The notes: generated from the sequence alone by a model not told the origin. A stretch of 10,846 nt of DNA from Candidatus Aminicenantota bacterium (GCA_020355945.1 CP070627.1:4449619-4460464), one strand, 5' to 3'; positions 1-10,100 are shown, numbered from the stretch's first letter. Numbers and translations: made by a program.

Positions 1-23
1 GATAGTGAAGAAAAAATGTGCAT
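1..23 (-). CDS. Possible start of a next coupled gene (fragment)
   Basis: The TAA stop of the radical SAM gene (23-25) shares its last A with an ATG at 21-23, forming TAATG. The frame reads MHIFSSL and stays open to the window edge. TAATG overlaps are common between translationally coupled operon genes, but only seven codons are visible and the preceding GAG is a weak ribosome binding site. It could be chance. Confidence 0.25.
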
Positions 24-1156
24 TAGAGCTCATAATAAGGTAACCCGGCTTCTCTAACTGCTTTTTTGAATTCTTCCCGGGCTTCTTCGCTTTTAAAGAA
101 ATCCCCGACAGCCATATATTTATCACTGGGTAAACCCAGTTTTTTACGGGTCTCTTCAAACTCCGTATACAAAAACTTATACTTTTTGGTCAGCGCCTTA
201 AAGGAAAATTTATCCATGTAATCATAGATGTAATAGTAATTATAGCGGGGTTTAAATTTCTCATAAGTCCCCAGGGCCACCATATTATGTCCATAACGGT
301 GCGATTCAGGCAGCTTCGGGGTCATATAAAAATGGAAATCCTTCTCTTTTCGCATCAAGCGGTACTCTGCCGCATAATCCCTGTCCACCTCGACCTCCGA
401 ATCCTCCAACAAAGCATTGGTACATTGGTATTCGGGATATTCCGCCAACATTTCCTTTATCAAATGGATCATGGCTAACTGTTTTTCCGCCGACTTCCTG
501 GCCAGGTAACTGGAATGAATGGTAATAGAGGCGGGCCGTATCCGCGACATGACCTCACCCAGCTCTTTCCTGTTCTGGTCCAGGTCTTCCAACTGGCCGC
601 TTTCCAGGTAAAAAATCAAATCAATATTGCTGATGATATCATATTGGTCCAGGATATCACAGAAACGTATCAACGTTTCTTCATCCACATACCGCCGGTT
701 CTGAGCTTCCAATATTTGCGGGGACAGGGATTGAACACCCATAGACACAAATTTGAATCCATACTGATGATAAAGGTCCAGGTGTTCGTCGGTAATAGTA
801 AACGGGGCGGCTTCGGTCAATTTCACCGGGATATTTTTGAAGTTGGGTATCCCTGCAAAGGTTTTTTCTAATGTGCCGGCATCACAGATGCTGGGGGTTC
901 CGCCGCCGAAATAGACCTGCTCAAATGCGACATTCTCCAGGATAGGGCCATACTGCTCGATCTGCTGCGGCAGGACCTGGTGGTAAAACCGGTGCAATTC
1001 CTCAGGCCCGCTTACCTGTTTGGAGGAGTAAACACAATAGTAACACTTCTGCACACAAAAAGGGGTATGCACGTAAAGAACATCGTGCCAATTGTTCTCA
1101 ATTTGAAATAACCGGTTAAACAGGTCGGTTCTATCTTTTGATATTTTTGTCATCAT
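23..1156 (-). CDS. Radical SAM protein, HemN/HemW-like
   Basis: A 377-residue radical SAM enzyme. C34-x3-C38-x2-C41 (PFCVQKCYYC) would bind the 4Fe-4S cluster. YFGGGTPS (82-89) and SMGVQS (138-143) are typical SAM-binding and core motifs of the coproporphyrinogen oxidase-like (HemN/HemW) family. The residue two past the last cluster Cys is Tyr43, so the CxC extension of true HemN is absent. The C-terminal part (about 260-377), rich in Tyr and Lys, does not look like a standard HemN C-terminal domain. HemN-like proteins in biosynthetic clusters include class C radical SAM methyltransferases and cyclopropane-forming enzymes, so a tailoring role on the NRPS product is the best inference; heme metabolism is less likely in this context. 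It overlaps the NRPS gene by 26 bp and has its own strong Shine-Dalgarno, suggesting coupled translation. Two adjacent ATGs (1154-1156, 1151-1153) are possible starts. Confidence 0.9.
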   Translation of the reverse strand: MMTKISKDRTDLFNRLFQIENNWHDVLYVHTPFCVQKCYYCVYSSKQVSGPEELHRFYHQVLPQQIEQYGPILENVAFEQVYFGGGTPSICDAGTLEKTFAGIPNFKNIPVKLTEAAPFTITDEHLDLYHQYGFKFVSMGVQSLSPQILEAQNRRYVDEETLIRFCDILDQYDIISNIDLIFYLESGQLEDLDQNRKELGEVMSRIRPASITIHSSYLARKSAEKQLAMIHLIKEMLAEYPEYQCTNALLEDSEVEVDRDYAAEYRLMRKEKDFHFYMTPKLPESHRYGHNMVALGTYEKFKPRYNYYYIYDYMDKFSFKALTKKYKFLYTEFEETRKKLGLPSDKYMAVGDFFKSEEAREEFKKAVREAGLPYYEL

Positions 1157-4100
1157 CGTCCTCCTGGCAGACCAGGGTAAGGTCTTTCAAATCCGCTATT
1201 TGCCGGATTATCTCCCGGATACTTTCTCGAAATTCCGCCTGGTCCACTTCCATATTAAATCCCACCTCGATTTTCAAACGCTCATTATTATAAGATGCCA
1301 TAACAGTGATGCCGTCAAGTTCAACATCATTGATGGGGGGATGGCCCCTTATCTCCATATTCTTACTGCTTTCTTTTACCCGTTCCAATTCAATATCCCC
1401 TGTTTTCCCGGTGAAATTGAATCGCAGCAGGTTCCAATCATACCCGATGCCACCAGGAGATAACAGATCGGTTACTTTTTTCCATTTTACCGACATTTCC
1501 TCGCTCATTAAGGTGCTCATGAAATTGATATTATGCTTCGAGGCAAAGGCTATTTTCTCTTCTATCTTTGCTAAAATATTTTCATTGGAACTCACCAGGA
1601 TAGGGACCAGGTCGGTAAACTCACCCACCGTATCGAAAAATTCCTTATCTTGATATTTTCTCCCGAAACTGAAAAACAACAGCGGTACTTTTTCAATACC
1701 AAAAAACACTTTGCACAATGAGACATAGATTCGCAGCGAAATTTCCAGGGGCATCTTATCATCAAAATGACCGGCTGTATATTTTAAAGGAATGGTTATT
1801 TCATGGTTCACAAACCGGTTACTCCTGTTGGCTTTAAATACCCGGTTCACTTCTGCCATGGAGTTCTTGAATTCCTCCAGTTCAAAGGTGCGGATAATCT
1901 TATCCTGGTTTACCTGTTGAGGACCTTTGTTGACCTGGTTTACATATTCATCATACCCTCTAATGGTTGGAGTTCTCATCTTCACAAAGGCTTCCCCGTG
2001 GTGGTAGAAATTCTCAAGGTTGGTCTTAAGTACCTGGCCTGTTAACGCATCGTAAATCGTATGGTCAGCGGCAAATACCACCAGGTGATCTCTCATGTTC
2101 TTTTTTATCAAAATGACACGGTAAGGAAGAATGGTGACATTGATATCCCTGTTGAGAAAATACCGGGCAGTGATCACCCGGGTGATTTCCTCTGCCGCCT
2201 CCATACCATAATGAGACAGGTCTACAAAGGGTACCTGCAAATTTTCCGGCATCTCATGCTCATACCATAATAAATCACTGTCTTTTTTCTTCATCCGGCT
2301 TCTTAATAAACCTTGCTCCGCTGTGGTCTTTATTATGGCTTTGCATAATCTATCCTGGTCCGGGTACCCGTTGAAAGCCATGAGCGTACCGGCGGAACGC
2401 CGGGAAAGCCTTAAATAGGCCTTTTGCATGGCACTCAAAGGATAACACTTGATGACCTTCCCTTCAAGAATGGCATCGCTAAACTCCCGGATGCTCTTTT
2501 CCAACATTTCCAATATATTCTCTTTTTCTTCCTCTGAACAATGCTCTACTTTTTCAACTGTTTGCTCAATGAACTCATTCTCCTGGAAGGGTTCCCGGGG
2601 TACTGATTTTATTTCCACCAGGGTTTTGATATTGCCATACCTGAATAGATCGCCCACATTCATACGAATACCTTCTTTTTCAAACAAAGAGACGATTTGA
2701 ATGGCCTTTAGAGAGTGCCCGCCCAGTTGAAAAAAGTTATCATTGATGCCTACCTGTTCCACCCCCAATACCTCCTGCCAGATTTCTACCAATCTCTCTT
2801 CTAACTCGCTCCTGGGGGGTTCATAATTGTCACCTGCTTTTATCTCCGGTGCAGGAAGCGCTTTTCTATCTATTTTTCCATTGGGTGTCAAGGGTATCTT
2901 ATCCAGATGAACAAAAAAAGATGGAACCATATAATCAGGTAAGCGATTGGTTAAATATCCCCTGAATTCCGTTTGATCAATGACAATGCTTTCACCGTGC
3001 ATTAAGACAATGTAAGCGCAGAGGCATTTATTGCTGCTGCTGTCTTCCCTGGCAATTACGACTGCTTCTTTAATTTTTTCATGTGCCAGCAGTTGACTTT
3101 CGATTTCTCCCAACTCGATGCGAAACCCCCTGATTTTTACCTGGTTATCTATACGGCCAAAGAATTCAATGCGTCCATCCATGAGCCACCGAGCCAGGTC
3201 CCCGGTTTTGTATATCTTTTGCCTTCGGCGACCAGGGGGAAGGCGCATGGCGCATGGCGCTTTACGCATAGCGCCAATTGTATTTTTCGCTTTGCGCCCT
3301 GCGCTTTGCGCTTTGCGCAGAGCCCCCTGCAAAAGCTTTTCATCATGATAATCCTGGCATTCCCATAAATACTGGTCAAATTTTTCACAGGTTAATCCTG
3401 GTTGATTGATATACCCCCAGGCAATGCCATCACCACCAATACACAATTCCCCTGCCACACCCACTGGTTGAAGGTTTTGGTTTTTATTCAAGATATATAT
3501 CTGCGTATTGGCAATAGGACGACCAATGGTTATTTCCTCGACATGGGTTAAATCCTCTACAGCAGACCAAACCGTGGTTTCCGTAGGGCCATACATGTTA
3601 TAAATCCTGGCAAAGGTTAATTTTTTCAATTTTTCCAGCAGTTCTACCGGGAACGGTTCACCTCCTACCATGATTTCTTTGAGATGTTTAAGGCATGAGA
3701 CATCGTGTCCGTGTCCAACTCCGGGCAGCATGCGCAAACGTGAAGGTGTGACTTGCAGCATGTCTATGTGATGTTTAAGTACTGCTGCAGCTAATAAATT
3801 ACCGTCCCGCTGCTGCTGCTCATCCGCTACCACCACCCGCATCCCCCGACACAACGGGACCAGCGTCTCAAGAATATGAATGTCAAAGCATATGGTGGTA
3901 ACGGCCAATAAGACTTTACCGGGTTTAAAAGGTATTTGCCCCGTGATCCCAATAATGAAATTGTTGACGGCCTTGTGCCCGATCATCACACCTTTGGGCT
4001 TGCCCGTCGAACCGGACGTATAAATGAGGTAGGCGAGGTGCGAGGTGCGAGTTGCCAGTTGCGGGTTGGAAAGTACGGCTGCTGTCGGTGTTTCTTGATT

Positions 4101-7100
4101 CATTGACAATTGATAATTGACAATTGACAATTGACAATTAAATTGCTGCGAAAGATTATCGGTTAATAGAATCTGTGCGCTGCTTTCGGTCAACATATAA
4201 TCAATCCGCTCCCGGGGGTATTCCGGATCAATCGGTAAATAAGCACTTCCGGATTTTAGTATGCCCAGGATGCCGATAATCATTTCTATGGATCGCCCCA
4301 TCATAATGGCTACAATAGTATCGGATCGAACGCTTCTTTCTTTTAACAGGTAGGCCAATTGACCGGCCTTTTCATTCAATTCCTTATAAGAAAGATAGCA
4401 ACTGCTGCTTTTTTTGTAATTTGTATTTTGTAATTTGTATTTTGTTTGTAATTTGTAATTTGTAATTTGTAATTTTCCCACCAGGGCCGCATGGTCCGGC
4501 GTTTGTTCCACCTGTTCTTCAAATAATTCATGGATGGTCTTATCTTTAGGATAGTTTGCGGCTGTGTTGTTAAATTCATAGAGGATTCGATTTTTCTCTT
4601 TTTCATCGATGATCTCTATTCCCGATAGTTTTATCGTCTCATTTTCAACAATCCGGGAGATGACCCGGTTAAAATAACCAATAAACCGCTGGATGGTTTC
4701 CTTTTTGAAAAGTTTTGAACAGTATTCAAAGGTAAAGAATAGATTTTCCTGCCTTTCAACCGCGGTTAAGGTTAAGTCAAACTTTGATATGGGGGTCTCA
4801 TTAAGATAAGGTGTTACGTTTAATCCTGGAATTTCAATCTCATGGGTATCCGCATTTTGCAGGGCAAACATGGTATCAAATAAAGGATTCCGACCGGTAT
4901 CCCGTTCCACTGTTACCTGTTCTACCAGGTCTTCGTAGAGGTAGTCCTGGTGGTCGAAGGCTTTTATTGTTCTCTCTTTTACTGCTTGTAAAAATTGGGT
5001 GAAGGTGATTTGCCCCGGGGGAAAATTCCGCAGTGCCAGGGTATTGACAAACATGCCAATGATGGCTTCCAAATCAGTATGCCGGCGGCCAGCAATAGGT
5101 GTGCCCACGACAATATCTTCCTGGCCTGAAAGTTTGAATAAAAAAACATTATAAATGGAAAGAAGTAACATAAACAATGTGACATTTTGTTTTTGGGCCA
5201 GGGATTTTAATGCGGCGGTTTCTTTTTTACCGGTTTCAAAACAGATGCTGCCGCCGGCAAAACTCTGCATTGAGGGCCTGGAAAAATCGGTTGGCAAGTC
5301 TAAAACCTGCACCTGGCCGGAAAATTCTTTTATCCAATAGGTTTCTTGCTGCTTAAAGCGTTCTCCCTGGACCTGCAGGTTTTGCCATCCTGAATAATCT
5401 TTATATTGGAGTCTTAGAGCCGGCAGTCTCTTGCCTGCATACAGGTCTATAAATTCCTTTATAAATATGTCGATAGAAACTCCATCCGAGATGATGTGAT
5501 GCATATCCACCATCAGTAAATACTTTTCCCCTTTCCCCTCTTGAGAGGGGTGGCCGCGAAGAGCGGACGGGGTGTGTGGAAGTTTCATTAAACCAACACG
5601 CAGCAAAGGAGCTCTGGCTAAATCAAAGGGGCGGATGAAATTCTTTATAGTGTTTGCTGCCAGTTGACGGCTGCCAACTGCGGGTTCTATAAGCAAGGGG
5701 GCAAGCCCCCCTGTCCCCTTTTGGTAATTTTCTTCTTTTATTCTTTGTACCGGTTCATCATTTACCACGGTGAAGAATGTTCTCAGGCTTTCATGCCGCC
5801 GGATCAACCGCTGGAAAACCGCTGCAAATTTCCCGGCATCGAGATTTCCTTCTAACTGCCATACTGAAGGGATGTTATAGCCAATACCCTGTTCTTCATC
5901 TATTTGCTGGAGAATATACAGACGTCGTTGGGCAGATGATAAGGGGTAATAATCCTTTTTTTCCACTGCTTCGATTGGAATATATTTACTTTTGCCTGAT
6001 TCTTTAATATATGCGGCCAGCCCACGGATATGAGGTGTATTAAATATTTCAGTAAGAGGAATGTTTACATTAAATTCTTTATGGACTCGTGAAAACAATA
6101 CGGTTGCTTTGAGTGAATGGCCTCCCAAATGGAAGAAGTTTGCATCGACACTGATTTTCTCTTTTTTGATTCCCAGTATTTCGCTCCATATGTCTGTCAA
6201 TTTTTTTTCAGTTTCATCCTGTGGGGCTTTATAATGATCACCGGCTTCCATCCCCGGTGCTGGCAGTGCTTTTCTATCTATTTTTCCATTGGGAGTCAGG
6301 GGTATCTTATCCAATTGGACAAAATAAGAAGGAATCATATAACCTGGTAAACCTCTACTTAAATACTCTGCCAATTCCGATACGGAAAGTTCCAGTTGGG
6401 GAGCAATATAAGCACACAAATATCTTTCACCGGTTTCATTCACTCTTGCCTGGACAACGGCATCTTTTATTCCCGGATGGTTCAGCAGTCGGCTCTCTAT
6501 CTCTCCCAATTCAACTCTAAATCCTCTTATTTTTACCTGGTGGTCTATCCTGCCTAAGAATTCAATATTACCGTCAGGCAGCCATTTAGCCAGGTCCCCG
6601 GTTTTATAAATATAGGACGTATAGGACATATGAATTTTTTTACCTGGCACCTTTAATGCCTTTAATGGCACCTTTAATGAAAAGTTTTTGCGGGGGGGTC
6701 CAGGGGCCCCTCGGCGAGGGGAGCCTAAAATGGCAAAGTGCTTTGCCCCATACGCTATGCGCCATGCTCCATGCGCAATGCTCTCGCCCCCTGGCCGCCG
6801 GAGGCAGAACTTTTTATTAGTTAATTGCGGGTTGTTTAAATATCCTCTTCCTACCTGGGTGCCGCCGATATATAGTTCTCCTGGTACCCCGATGGGAAGC
6901 AGGTGTTTTGCTTTATCAAGCATATAGATACCTGTATTGGAAACCGGTTTGCCGATGGAGGGGAGTTCCGGGATGTTACCGGCAGGGTCCAGGGTTAAAG
7001 CGGTCACCACATGGGTTTCTGTTGGTCCGTAGTGATTGTGAAAATAAACTCCATTTTCCAGTAAATATTGTCTGAACCGCTTATTGATAATCACTTGCTC

Positions 7101-10100
7101 GCCGGCGGTTACCACATGCCGTACACTACCGGGAATCAATTGAACAAAATCCTCTTCATTGATTACGGATTTCAAAAATGAAGCGGGTAGGAATAGGGTT
7201 TTTATCTTATCTTTTTCTACTCGCTCAAACAATGCCGGCACATTGGCCAATGTTTCCTTTGCCACCAGGGACAACCTGCCCCCGGCCAAAAGGGTGGAAA
7301 AAATCTCCTGGGCTGACACATCGAAACTGATAGTAGTAAACTGCAGCACCCGACTGAAATCAATATCCGTATAATTATATTGATAATAGATAAGATTGAC
7401 AAGATTTCCATGTTCCAGCATGACTCCTTTGGGTTTTCCTGTAGAACCGGAGGTATAAATCACGTAAAGTAAGTCATCAGGTTGGTTCATATGTTCCGAG
7501 TTCTCAGCGGGATATTGGGTCATTTGTCCGGTTATCTCATCCAGCAATAGGATATTCCTGTTCTTTTCTGCCTGGTTCCATTGGTTTGCCTTGTTTGCTC
7601 CGGGAGCAAAGGCAATACCGGGAATCTCCCGCAGTACTTCTTCTCCGGGAAGTTGGCGGTTGTTTTCCATCATTTTTTCCACCAGTTGGGCAAGAGTCAA
7701 TTCACCTTCTCCTAATACCACCACATCCACATGTTGATCTTTTAGGATGTATTTATAATCGCTGGTGGCATAGGGTCCGCCGGCCACAATCGGCACATCT
7801 ATGCCCCACTGCCGTATCCTTAATACAGCGTTATGGAAAAATTCCCTGTAATAAGACAACGTACGAATGCCAATTAAATTCGGTTTAAAATCCGAAATGA
7901 TTGTTTTCAACTCGGCAAAGCTGTCGAAATCAATTCGTGACTTGGCGATTTTCCCCCAAACACCACCGTTGAATTTTTCATTGAGAAACGAAACCAGGTA
8001 CATCAGACCAAGGGGCTCTTCAATCACATCATAGAGTATATTTGTCGTGTGCGCTTGTTCACTGAAAAATAAGGACAGATCAAGGAGCAAAATCCTGAAG
8101 GGATTATCTGTTTTTTGGGGGGACGGGAAATGCTTGCTAATTTTCTTCCTGAAATCCGGTGCCGCCATATAGTCTTCCGGTAAAAATTCCAGGCTGCCCA
8201 ATTCTTCTTTTGAAATCCCGGCACAATCGAGAATGTCAGAGAAACGCTTGATTTTCATGGGTAGATAACTGTCATATTTTTGTACAAATTCATCCCGGGT
8301 CAGTATTTTTGTCTGAAAGGGCAGCAGTTGTAATAAACGTTCTTTTGAGAAAAAATAATCATTCATCAATCGCGTTTGATACTGCCTGACGAAAGTCTTT
8401 GAGAAGGGTAGTGTTCTGGGTAATTCATGGTATGCCAATCTGACGGAACGCTCGATTAGTTCTTCTTTGATACCATTTTCCAGGGCCAGCTTATACATAT
8501 CGGTATTGGGATAAATTTTGAGTATATGTAAATTGGGAAAATGAATCCATTTTAAGCTTTCTAAAAATTCCAGGGTCATCAGGGCTTCTTTTTCTGTTTC
8601 AGTGGGGAATCCGATCATCATTTCCAATTCAAGTAATAATTGTGGATATTTTTTTATGATATATCGGACATTTTCCTCAAATTTTTCCAGGTTCAAATTT
8701 TTGCGGATTAATTCCTGTATTCGCGGCGATGCGGATTCGAGGGCCAGGGCTATATTAACTGTCCCGGCTTCCATCATCAGGTCAATAAAATCTTTAGTTA
8801 AAATGTCACCGCGCAAACCATTGGGAAAAAATAATTGAAGATCCATACCTTGTTTGATAATGCTTTCAAATATTTTAGCGCTCTTCTTTTTGTCAAGATT
8901 AAAGATATCGTCGATAAAGACAAATCTTCTCACCCCGGCATGGTAACAGGGCCAAATTTCTTTTAGAATATTTTCAGCACTTCGAATAATATGATTATTT
9001 GGCCAAATTTTATGACAGTATGCACAATGAAAGGGACACCCGCGTGTAGCCTGGAGAGAAACCCTATGCTTTGCCATGGCAATGCCTATATATTGATGAT
9101 ATTTTTCATAATCCACTAAAGTTCGATCCGGCCTGGGAAGGCCATCAAAGTTCTTTATTTGTGTTTGAGCAGGGGTAACCACCAACTCCTGGTGACCTGC
9201 CCTGGTCTTCATATTTTTTAAAGACGTAACGGAAAGGCGATCAATTATTTTTCCCTGTGTAAGCAACATTGACGTCCCACTGTCCGCTAACATTAATAAA
9301 ATCCTCTCCTCCGGGTAGGCGCTGTCTATGGGAAGGTAGGCACTACCTGCTTTTAATATGCCCAATATACCTGTGATCATCTCAATAGACCGGTCCACCA
9401 TGATGCCAATGATGCCGGGCGCCAGGGCGCCTCTTTCTTTCAACAGGTATGCCATTTGATTGGATTTTTTATTCAATTCCCGGTAAGAAATATAGGTCAT
9501 ATAGGTCATATAAGTCCTATATTTCATCTCCGTTGGTGCGACAACGGCAATGTTATCCGGGGTTCGTACCACTTGCTCTTCAAATAATTGCTGAAGGGTT
9601 TTATTGGCGGGATATTCCGCCCGGGTATCGTTAAAATCATATAATAATTCCTCTTTTTCCCCCGGGGTTACCATTTCTATTGCCAAAATCTTTTTGCCGG
9701 GTTCTTCCAGGACCTCTTCCACGATGTGTCGGTAGTGCATGAAGAGCCTGTTGATTGTCTCTTCTTTAAACAGTCGGGTGCAATATTCAACTATAAATGA
9801 GATTTCTCCTGTAAACTCGTTCACGATAAAGATGAGATCAAACCTGGCCGCATCAGGCTCATTTCTGTAGGGCATTATTTCTATATCACCCATTTTCAAT
9901 GGTGCCATTTCAATATTCTGTAAAACAAACATGGTATCGAACAAAGGATTACGGCTCACATCCCGTGTGATTTCCACTTTTTCCACCAGTTCTTCAAAGG
10001 GGTAACCCTGGTTCTCATATGCCTCTATTGAAATTTGTTTGATTTCTGCCAGGTAATTGCTAAATTCTTTTTCTCCTGCCGGTTGACTCCTGAAGGCCAG

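Larger units (their letters stand above)
2847..4544 (-). other. Adenylation domain A2, glycine-type
   Basis: Residues 2095-2660. Core motifs are complete and uninterrupted by another enzyme: LSYKELNEKAGQLAYLL (a1), ILKSGSAYLPID (a2), YTSGSTGKPKG (a3), CFDIHILE (a4), NMYGPTETTVW (a5), GELCIGG (a6), YKTGDLARW (a7), RIDNQVKIRGFRIELGEIE (a8), DYMVP (a9), NGKIDRKAL with Lys2651 (a10). Pocket residues D2315 I2316 L2319 Q2358 M2386 G2388 M2411 V2419 W2420 K2651 resemble known glycine codes of the DILQLGLIWK type. Translated repeats lie before a1, between a2 and a3, and between a6 and a7. Confidence 0.94.
4617..5957 (-). other. NRPS condensation domain C2
   Basis: Residues 1624-2070. YPLSSAQRRLYILQQ (1627-1641) is core 1, RRHESLRTFF (1676-1685) core 2, HHIISDG (1776-1782, 5481-5501) the catalytic motif, YKDYSGWQ core 4, IGMFVNTLALR (1923-1933) core 5 and RNPLFDTMFALQN core 6. 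No epimerase precedes it, and the active-site context fits an L-donor C domain. It should form the bond between the A1 and A2 residues. Two segments not present in C1 (about 1701-1726 and 1750-1765) are translated repeats. Confidence 0.95.
6252..7562 (-). other. Adenylation domain A1, C-terminal fragment (a3-a10), proline-type
   Basis: Residues 1089-1525. The fold resumes at ILLLDEITGQMTQYPAEN and shows a3 YTSGSTGKPKG (1124-1134), a4 FDVSAQEIF, a5 NHYGPTETH (1264-1272), a6 GELYIGG, a7 YKTGDL (1407-1412), a8 RIDHQVKIRGFRVELGEIE, a9 GYMIP and a10 NGKIDRKAL with Lys1515. Pocket residues aligned by eye to GrsA are D1169 V1170 Q1173 F1212 V1239 A1241 H1265 V1273 V1274 K1515, very close to the proline codes of gramicidin S synthetase (DVQLIAHVVK) and cyanobacterial synthetases. 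Proline or a substituted proline is predicted. The a6-a7 distance is about 50 residues longer than usual because of repeat insertions. Confidence 0.9.

Noticed and set aside
515..871. Plus-strand ORF of 118 codons
   Set aside because: It lies wholly antisense to the radical SAM gene, has no recognisable domain, and is explained as a shadow of the coding strand.
3081..3368. Plus-strand ORF containing FCLRRPGG
   Set aside because: It is antisense to A2. The resemblance to A1 protein (residues 1340-1348) comes from the inverted copy of the repeat element, not from a gene.
4033..4473. Repeat arrays as a CRISPR
   Set aside because: The units are 7 bp and directly adjacent, with no 25-35 bp repeats or spacers and no cas genes.
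5697..5710. GGGGGCAAGCCCCC hairpin as an intrinsic terminator
   Set aside because: It sits inside the C2 coding region and has no T-run after the stem on either strand; it belongs to a repeat insert.
3217..6810. The repeat-rich loops as signs that the NRPS is a decaying pseudogene
   Set aside because: All inserts keep the frame over 9.7 kb, no stop occurs, and the catalytic motifs of both modules are intact.
7563..9215. The radical SAM/B12 region as a separate gene inserted between two broken NRPS genes
   Set aside because: The frame is continuous through both junctions with no stop. The only candidate internal start (Met539) has no Shine-Dalgarno, and the A-domain motifs resume cleanly.
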